Positions 55,962 to 64,000 of a stretch of DNA of 64,000 nt are shown piece by piece. The number at the start of each line of letters is the position of its first letter. Positions within the stretch are counted from its first letter, which is position 1. The DNA comes from Chlorella sorokiniana (Eukaryota > Chlorophyta > Trebouxiophyceae > Chlorellales > Chlorellaceae), in assembly GCA_025917655.1 (NCBI GenBank), contig CP084618.1:1054001-1118000 (forward strand). Reading direction: 5' to 3'. The translations under genes and the position numbers were made by a program. The notes beneath the pieces are model-generated. The model did not search any database and was not told where the DNA came from. It saw only the letters and a list, made by a program, of their open reading frames with translations.

Positions 55962-58900
55962 ATGTCGGGTATCGAAGCCCTCGTAGCGGGCGACGCCGCT
56001 GCCTTTGAGCAGCTGTGTGCCATGCTCATGAGCTCACAAAACGAGCAGCGGTCGCAGGTGGGTGCGATGGGGAGCGCCTGCGCGGGGCTTACACCCGCGA
56101 TGTCGCGCATGCAGGCCGCAGCCGGTAGCCGCGAGAAAGCATCGGCTGGCGACTGGCGGCGGGCACCCTCGGAGGCAGAGGCGGTTGCGAGGCCCCGCTG
56201 CTGGCAGCACTGCGCGCAGCCCTCTCGCGTCCAACCGCGCTTCAACATTGGCTTGAAGCCACGGCGGCCGGCGCAACACCGCCAGGCCCCCGCTGCGGTC
56301 ATCAGCCCGCCCCAACCGCCGCGTTTGTGGTCTGCCTGGGCTGCGATGAGAAGCCTTCACACCTCCCCCACTCTGCATTTTCCGCCCGCAGGCGGAGGCC
56401 GCATTTGCCGAGCTGAAGAAGCACCCGGACGCGTGCGCGCAGCAGCTGGTGCGGGCGCTGCGGCAGTCGCCGAGCCTGGAGGCGCGCGCTCTGTGCGCCG
56501 TCCTGCTGCGCAAGGTGTGTTTCGATGTTGTTGTTGTGGTGTGGGGAAGAGGGGTGCTCCTGTAATGAGACCTGGGCGGGCGGGCACAAGGGGCAGCCTC
56601 AGTGACCAGGCAGCAGCAGCGCCAGCCCGCCGACGCAAGTCGCTCCTCATGCCCGTTCAGCAGTCCGCCCAGGCTGCCTCCCGTGCCGCCCGGCTGGCCC
56701 AAGCACCCCCCGCCCATCCACTCCACCGCAACCTGCCGCCGCCGCCCTTGCTCCCGCCGCCGCCTGCCGTGGCCCGTGCTGCCCACACCCTCCTGCCGCC
56801 GCTGCGCGCCTCAACCGCAGGTGCTGACGCGCGACGACGCCTCCGTCTGGCCCGGGATGAGCGCTGCGGCCAAGGAGGGCGTGAAGCAGGGCATGCTGGC
56901 GTGCCTGCAGGAGGAGCGGCAGCGCGCGGTGACCAAGAAGGTGCCGCCCGGGGATGGGTTGGGTGTGGCCGGGTAGCGGGGAGGGGAAATGTTGCAGCCG
57001 GCATGTGTACCGCATTTGCAGCGCGTCATGCCGAGGATCCGTGGTCAGGCATTGCGGGACAGGCAGAGCTGCTGCCGCGCTGCTGGCAGCCAGGCACGGT
57101 CCCCCCTCCCTGCACCGCTCCTGCGCCGCCCACGTGCCCTTGCTGTACCGCTGCCTGTACCGCCAGGTGTGTGACTGCGTGTCAGAGCTGGCGGCGGGGA
57201 TCGTGGAGGACCAGGGCTGGCCCGAGCTGCTGCCCGCCATCTTCCAGCTCGTGCAGAGCGGTGGGTGGTATAGTGCTTGTGGGTTTGTTTGTTTGTCGTG
57301 TTGCTTGCTGGAAAGGCGGCGAAAGGAGCGTTCCATGCTTTCCCCAGAGGTTATGAATGTTGGGGGAGGGGGAGGGATTGCGAAAAGCAGTGGGAGGGCC
57401 GTTTGATGGTGCAGCAGCGCGCCTGCTGTGTCCCCCTTCTGCTGGCGGCTTCCCTGCACGCTCCGCGTCCCGTCAGCGCTCCGGCGGCAGGGCCCTGCCG
57501 CCCCATGCGCTTCCTCCATCCTTTCCCCCACGCCGCCGCCTTCCCCACATCTTTGCTCTGCTCCCGCTGCCGCAGGCCAGCCGCCGCTGGTTGAGAGCGC
57601 GTTGCTCATCTTTGGCAGCATGGCCCGCTACGTGATGGGGTGCTGACGCAGCACATGGCCACACTCCACGGCATCCTGCAGGTCGGCAGGGGTGCTTGTG
57701 TGTGGTGGGCTGTGGTGCGATGTGGTGTTCGTGTGAGGTGTGGTGGGGAGGCTGCAGGGGGTGGGAGGGGGCAGAGGTCAAGTTTGTGCCCAGAGTGTTG
57801 ACCGGAGGGCCGACTGGTCAGTCGATTGGCGGAAGCGCCCGTGGATTCTATCGCCGCGCCCGACGCCGCGCCCTCCTTGCCCGCCGCCTCCCGTGCCAAA
57901 CCCCGGTCCTGTCCCGCGCGTGCGCTGCAGCAATGCCTGGCGGCGGAGGACGGCGACGTGCGCCTGGCGGCGGTGAAGGCCACCTGCGTCTTCATCTCCG
58001 AGCTGGAAAGCGCGGAAGACCGGGACAAGTTCCAGGTGAACCCCGCTCCGCAGCTTTGTCGCCAGCCTTTGTCGCCTGCCCCGCAGATGCCTGTCAGCAT
58101 GCACGCATGCTTGACCGCCCGCAGACGCGGGCCACTGCGGCAGCTGCTGCACTGCTGCAGCCCTGGCGGTGGATCGCCGCATGTGCCCCCGCGCTCCAGA
58201 TGGCCGCATGCAAATCCAAACTGAATGAGTTTCAACCAGCCTTCATCACCCCCCCGCTCCTCCCCTGCGCCCGCACGCCGCGCAGGCCACGCTGCCCGCG
58301 CTGCTCGCCTGCATTGGCCGCGCGCTGAACGAGGGCGATGAGCGCAGCGCCCAGGCGCGTCTGCCTCCTTGTCAGCGCCCGCGCTTTTATTTCTTCCGGC
58401 TCGCTGCACCCCTGCGCGTCGCCGCCCGCGTCGCTGGAAGCCAGCCTTGGCGAGGCTCGTGCTTGGCGGCTGCCGCCTTTGCGCTCTCCCATGCCGCCAC
58501 CTGGCTGCACCCCCACCGCTCCCTCCTCCTCCCGCTCGGCCGCTGCCGCCGCTGCGCTCACCCGTACCGCTTCCTTTCCTCTACCTTGCCCGGACCGCCC
58601 ACCGCACCGCGCCTGTACCGCCCCGCAGGAGGCCATGGAGATGTTCATCGAGGTGGCGGAGGAGCACCCCGCTTCCTGCGCCGCCAGCTGCCAGAGGTGG
58701 TGGAGGCCATGCTGCAGGTCGGCAGCGCGGCACGCGCGTTTTTGTATGTATGAAGGGATGTGAGCGTGTGCGCGTGTGCGCATGCGGTTGCGACAGCATG
58801 CAGCGCTGGCGACGGCGGGCTGGCTCGCCGAGCGGCTCCCTGCCTCGCCGAGGGCCCCGCGAGCCGCTATCGGCGTCGCTGCCTGCAGCCACCCCAACGG

Positions 58901-61900
58901 CGCGGCGCGCCCCAAAGCGACCGATCCCCCTTTTCCTTGGCTGGTCATTTATTACTCCAGATTGCGGGGAGCGAGTCGCTGGACGAGGGCGTGCGCACCC
59001 TGGCGGCCGAGTTCCTGGTCACGCTGTGCGAGGCGCGGGAGAAGGCGCCGGGCATGATGCGCAAGCTGCCGCAGGTGCGTTGCGGGCGGCGGGCCGGCTG
59101 GCCCTGGGCAGCGCCTTTTTCGCCCTGGGGCAGCTGATATTGTTTGTCCTGCTGAACAAGGGCGTGCGTGCGTGGGGAAGCGGCGCGGCAGGCCACGCTT
59201 GTCGCTGGGGTGCGGGTGCTGCGGTTGGTGCTCTTATGGGGGTGGGGCTGGTGTTGTGGACGGCTGAAGGTCGCCGCGTGCGATGCTGCGCTGGGCAGCA
59301 TGCAGTGCGCAGGGTGCGGTCTGGTGGCGCACACCACCCCCATCCGAACCTCCGAGCCTTCCAAGTTGCAGCCCCTCGGCTGTCCCTCCCGCGCTGCCGC
59401 CAGCCGACAGGGCGCGGCAGCCAGCCTCTTCACTGCCTGCATCTGACGCTTCCCTCTCTTCCCTGCTCCCTCCAGTTTGCGGACCGCCTGTTCAAGTGCC
59501 TGGTGCTCTTCCTGATGGACGTTGAGGACGACCAGGAGTGGCACACCGCCCAGGACGAGAAGCACGAGCACGAGGGTGCGTGGCACGGCGGCGGTACCGG
59601 CAGCGGTGCCGGCAGCGGGAGCGGTCGCAGTCTAGGGGTTTGACCGAGCGGAGATGGCCCCCTGGGCTGCCCCCGGCCAGCGGCGGTGTCCAGCCCACAA
59701 GCGGCAGTGTAGCCCGTCCCGCTTCCAATCAGCAAATGGTTTGCATCACCGTCTTTTTGCCCACCCACATCCCTTCCCCTCCCACTCCGCCAGGCGAGGG
59801 CGAGCTGTTTGATTTCGGGCAGGAGTGTCTGGACCGCATCGCGCTGTCGCTCGGGCGCGCAGACCGTGGCGGCCGCCGCGGGCGCGCTGCTTCCGGTGCT
59901 GCTGGCGGACGGCGACTGGAAGAAGCGGCACGCGGCGCTCATCACCATCGCGCAGGCGAGTGAGAGGGGGTTTGTGTGTGTGTGGAGGGGGGCTTTAGTG
60001 TGTGAGGAGGCACATTCACCAGCGTGCATGCTCCTGCCGCGTGTGCCCAACCGGCAGCTGCCGTCGGCCGCTGCTGCGGCCGATCTGCTGCCCTTTGACC
60101 GAGGGCCAGCTTGCCTGTGCGAAGATTGACGCTCCCAGCCCCACACTCTGCTGAATCCTCTGCGCAGATCGCGGAGGGCTGCGTCAAGGTGTTTGTGAAG
60201 CAGACGGACGCGCTGACCGCGCTGTGCATCCAGGTCAGCGCCGCCCTTGCTCCCCGCGTCTCCGCAGCGCTCCTGCCCGCGTGACGAGGGCGGCGCCTCC
60301 CTGCATGCACCTTCAGCCACCACTGCCCGCCTCCGAACCTCTTCAGAGTGCACCCTGCACCCACCCCCACCGCACACCACACACACCACACAAGTTGTTG
60401 CAACTCTTCCCCCCTCCCCACCCACCCACTCCCCACACACAATCTGCCCCCCGCCCCTCCCCCATTGATAGCAGGGCGTGACTGACGCCCACCCCCGCGT
60501 GCGCTGGGCCTCCTGCCAGGCCCTGGGCCAGCTGTGCACCGACCTCGGGCCAGACCTGCAGGCAAGGGCCGCCGCGCTGCCGCTGCTCCCCACCGCTCAC
60601 TGCTCCGCCGCCGCCTGGATGTGTGTTTGGATGCCGGCTTTCAGTCGTTTGGCCAGCGCGCTGGAATGGGGTTCTGAAGGGCAGGCTGCGCTCCACGAGC
60701 CCACTGAGTACTCAGCCCCCCCCATCACACCCACACCCACCCACCCGTTCCGTGGGTCCACCTTCTAGCTGCCCCTCTTGCGTGACCCACCCGGCCCTGA
60801 CGGCCTCTTGTGGCTCCCCGCGCGGTGCAGGAGGAGCAGCACGCCCGCATCCTGCCCGCGGTGATGAGCCTGATGGACGACTTTGGCAACCCCAGGGTGC
60901 AGGCGCACGCCTGCGCCGCCGTCGTCAACTTTGCAGGTGGGCGGCGTGGGCACGCTGAGCGCCGCTGCTCGCTTGTGCCTCCAAGCGGGCAGCTGGTTTG
61001 TTTTCCTTGACGAGCCGATGCTGGTCGCTGGTTTCACCTGGGCAGTGTGGGATCCTGCTTCCCTCTCCCTCATTTGTCGCCATGCTGCTGACCACCAAGA
61101 TGGGGTTGTTGGCCGTCGCCGCTGACCGCCACATCTGATCAGACTGTTTCTTTCCATCGGGATGCCTGGCCCCGCAGACGGCGCCGACCAGGACACCCTG
61201 GCTCCCTACCTGGACGCGCTCATCGGCAAGCTGCTGGCCCTGCTGCAGCGCGGCCAGCGCAGCGTGCAGGAGGCCGCGCTGACCGCCATCGCCGCCGTGG
61301 CCGATGCCGCCGAGGTGGGTGCTCTGGCTGCCTGATTCGGCTGGCAGCTGGCATGCTTGCTAAATGATGGCCCGCTGCGGGCCGCCCCTGCCCTGCTGCC
61401 CTGCTGGCTCTCACAGCGGGCGTGTGTTCCCCCTGCCATCTCCCGTTGGGCGTCGGTCCAGGAATTGATTGGTTTACAGAAACCCCTCACACACACAACT
61501 TGTACTGTACCTTGTACTGCTATGTACCGCAGGAGTACTTCATCAAGTACTACGACTCCTGCATGCCCCTCATGACCAGCATCCTCACCCACGCCTCGGG
61601 TGCGCGCACCTATTTGGTGTTTTGCTGGCAGCAAGCCGCAGTTTTAAACTGCTGCATGGGGCGCGCCTCTTGCGCACGCCAGCCAGCCGGGCAGCCAGCC
61701 GCCGGCCCTTGGCCCTTTCGTGGGTGGCTGTGCTTCCCGCGCGCCTGCCGCGCCCATGTGCCCCGCCCTACCGCCCACTAGTGCGCCTTCACCCCCACAC
61801 ATGCCATTTACCCCATTTACACACCACCAGCGCCCCCACCCTCACAAGCCTGTCCCACACCCGCCCGTTCCCACAGGCAAGGAGGTGCAGCTGCTGCGGG

Positions 61901-64000
61901 CCAAGGCGCTGGAGTGCGTGTCGCTGGTGGGGCTGGCGGTGGGCAAGGAGCGGTTCGGGTGAGGCATGTGCCTGTGCCAGGCTGCGCCGCCGCTTGGGGG
62001 CGGTGCCGTCGCTGCGTGGGCCCCAGGGCCCTCCCGCGCTGCTGGCTGCCCATCCGCCCGCCTCTGCTCCACCTCCTGTTCTTGGCATGGGAGCTTGCGC
62101 TGCTTAGGGTGCCCCCACAGCCCGCATCGCAACCCTGCGCTGCCGCACTTGCCATTGAGGGTTGAGATGGGAAGGGAAGCCAGGGAAGCTGCCGCTGCCA
62201 TCGCTGCGTTGCCCTCACCCCCACCCTTCCTGTCGTGTCGCAGCGTGGACGCGCAGGGCGTGATGCAGTACATGCAGCAGGTGCAGGCGGCGGGGCTGGA
62301 GGCCGACGACCCGCTCAGCTCCTACATGCTGCAGGTGCCGCACCGTACCGCTCGGTACTGCTGCTGCCGTGCAGACGTGGTCACATATAGCTGGATGGCC
62401 CGGAACGAAGCTTGCTTGCTGTGCAGCTGCCAGCCAAGCAGCGACGTGCGCAGTGGTGCAGCGCAGATTCCTTGCCTCGCCGCCCCCTGCTGCCAGCCCT
62501 GCCTCCCCGGCGTCCGACTCTGTCCACCTGCTCTTCTGCCTCTCACCTTCTTCTGCACGCCATGCTGTGTGTGCCGCAGGCGGGCGCCCGCATCTGCAAG
62601 ACTCTGGGCTCCGACTTCCTGCCCTACCTCCAGCTGGTCATGCCGCCACTGCTGGCCGCCGCCAAGGTGGGTGTGCGGACGCTGCTGCCCCTGCTGCTCC
62701 GCCCCCTCGCTCTGCTCCCGGCGCTGCCGGCCGCGGCAAGGAGGTTGCAGGGCGTTGGCTGGTTGCCGACGCGGCGCCGCCGCTGTGCCATGCCGGACAG
62801 CGTGTGCGGGCCGGGTTGGACCGCAGCAGCAGCCGTGCCCCCCTCCTTTCTTGTGTGCTGCCCCCGTGATCTATATTTCTTGCTTTCTTCCATGTGCACA
62901 CACTCACAAATGCTCTTACAACACTACCTCCCCCTCCCTCCCTTGATGCCCCTTCTCTCTGTAGCAAAAGCCGGACCTGATGGTCAGGGACGCCCTGGAC
63001 GACACCACTGCGGGGGATTCTGAGGACGACGATGATGTGAGCGGTGCCGGCGGCGTGTGTGTGGTTGCATGGGTGTGTGGTGGCATGTGTGTGTGTGTAT
63101 GGGTGTGTGGTGGTGGGAGGCTCCACTCGCCCACTCCATACTCCCCGCATGCACACACCACACACACAAACGCACACCCACCCACCCACCCACCCACCCA
63201 TGTCGCTGATCCCCTTCTTCGTCTCGCAGCTGGAGACCTTTGTGGTGGGGGCAAGCGCGTGTCGCTGCACACCAGCGTGCTGGAGGAAAAGGCGACGGGT
63301 GTGTGTTGTGTGTGCGGGGGGCGCTGGCCCTGCATCCAGGCACGGCTGTGTGCGCACTGTGCGGCTGCCTGTTCCTTCTTTCGCTTTGGGCAGGGCACGC
63401 GCTTCGATGCCACTTGTTTGATGTGCACGCCTCGATGCGGCGCCTGTCCGCGTTGCGCCCACCACCCTCCCTCCTCCCTCCCCTCCCTCCAACCCTCTGC
63501 CCCCGCCCCACCGCCACGCGCGCCAACCAACCGCCGCACCCACCGCTGCACCCACTGCAGCCTGCAGCATGATCTGTTGCTACGCGGATGAGCTCAAGGA
63601 TGGCTTCTATCCGTATGTGGAGGAGGTGAGGGGCCATTGAGCCTGGGAGGCCGGGCCTTGCTGTCCCCTGGCTGTGCATGTTTCTTCTATTCTGTGCACC
63701 CCGCGTGTGCTGTTTGGTGGTTCGTGTGTGTGGTTCTCGTCCCTCCACCCCATCACCACCTCACACACGCACACCCCCAGCCCCCCACACACACACACAC
63801 ACACACACGAGCGCCACCGCCCCCTCCCCCGTCCCCCCATCCTCCTGGCCCCTCAGGTCACACAAATCATGGTGCCGCTGCTCAAGTTCTACTTCAACGA
63901 AGACGTGCGGGCCAGCGCGGCGCAGGTGGGCATGCGGCTGCTGAGCCGGCGCACGGCTGGCGCTCAAAACCTTGGCCCGCACCAACCGGCGGGTGCCCTC
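55962..64000 (+). CDS. Importin-5 / karyopherin-beta3 (RanBP5-like), 3' end outside window
   Basis: Nuclear import receptor of the importin-beta family, built of HEAT repeats and working with Ran at the nuclear pore. Twenty-three exons: 55962-56057, 56392-56514, 56821-56940, 57167-57260, 57575-57681, 57931-58035, 58285-58353, 58629-58717, 58961-59074, 59476-59575, 59794-59955, 60168-60233, 60475-60561, 60831-60936, 61178-61314, 61533-61599, 61877-61958, 62244-62333, 62580-62666, 62965-63036, 63230-63298, 63561-63625, 63857->64000. The start MSGIEALVAGDAAAFEQLC and motifs such as ARALCAVLLRK, GWPELLPAIFQLVQS, ADRLFKCLVLFLMDVEDD, HPRVRWASCQALGQL, RVQAHACAAVVNF, YYDSCMPLMTSIL, LGSDFLPYLQLVMPPLL, an acidic DSEDDDD loop and PLLKFYF follow the family order. 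Nearly all exon phases agree. Breaks near 57640, 58670 and 63251 each need one base; one near 59855 needs one fewer. Three introns use GC donors. About the last third is missing. Confidence 0.92.
63787..63809 (+). repeat. CA microsatellite in an importin intron
   Basis: A CA dinucleotide tract about 50 bases upstream of the acceptor of the exon at 63857. A GT-rich stretch (63720-63740) lies in the same intron closer to the donor. Confidence 0.9.

Noticed and set aside
63044-63229. GT/CA repeats as a CRISPR-like or satellite array
   Set aside because: They are simple dinucleotide and CCCA tracts inside a phase-consistent importin intron, without spacers.

Overview
The window looks like nuclear DNA of a GC-rich, intron-dense unicellular green alga, most likely a Chlorella-type trebouxiophyte. 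That is inferred from a pherophorin-type extracellular-matrix gene, a plant-type HAK/KUP potassium transporter, a plant MAP3K-epsilon-type kinase, a TGA/DOG1-like bZIP factor, short exons of about 60-250 bases split by spliceosomal introns every few hundred bases, and introns full of GT, CA and CCCAC repeats. Nothing bacterial, organellar or CRISPR-like was seen.

Layout: the 3' part of a TKL-like protein kinase (+, <1-3043); a possible membrane-protein exon (-, 4084-5013); a bZIP-DOG1 transcription factor (-, about 5735-9435); a gene-poor stretch (9436-13666); a secreted gene with lectin-like repeats (+, 13667-15100) leading into a proline-rich hinge and three tandem pherophorin domains (+, to 18610); a GAF-PAS-kinase sensor (+, about 19639-27569); a multi-pass membrane protein of unknown function (-, 28267-31251); a MAP3K-epsilon/Cdc7-like kinase with armadillo repeats (-, 31819-43009); a HAK/KUP potassium transporter (+, 43744-53004); a GUCD1-like protein (-, 53552-55702); and an importin-5/karyopherin-beta3 (+, 55962 to beyond the right edge).

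The arrangement is typical of a eukaryotic genome: two divergent pairs share promoter regions (MAP3K/KUP, 734 bp; GUCD1/importin, 259 bp) and two or three pairs converge tail to tail. The genes do not form one pathway. The first kinase and the GAF-PAS kinase are paralogues sharing unusual catalytic residues and intron positions.

A technical caution applies throughout. About twenty exons of otherwise well conserved genes have single-base frame breaks, mostly in short G or C runs and almost always repaired by adding one base. I read these as consensus errors in the assembly rather than dead genes. Gene spans below are therefore exon chains deduced from splice sites, motif continuity and phase, not single open frames. 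Start sites, 3' ends and some exons remain uncertain where stated.
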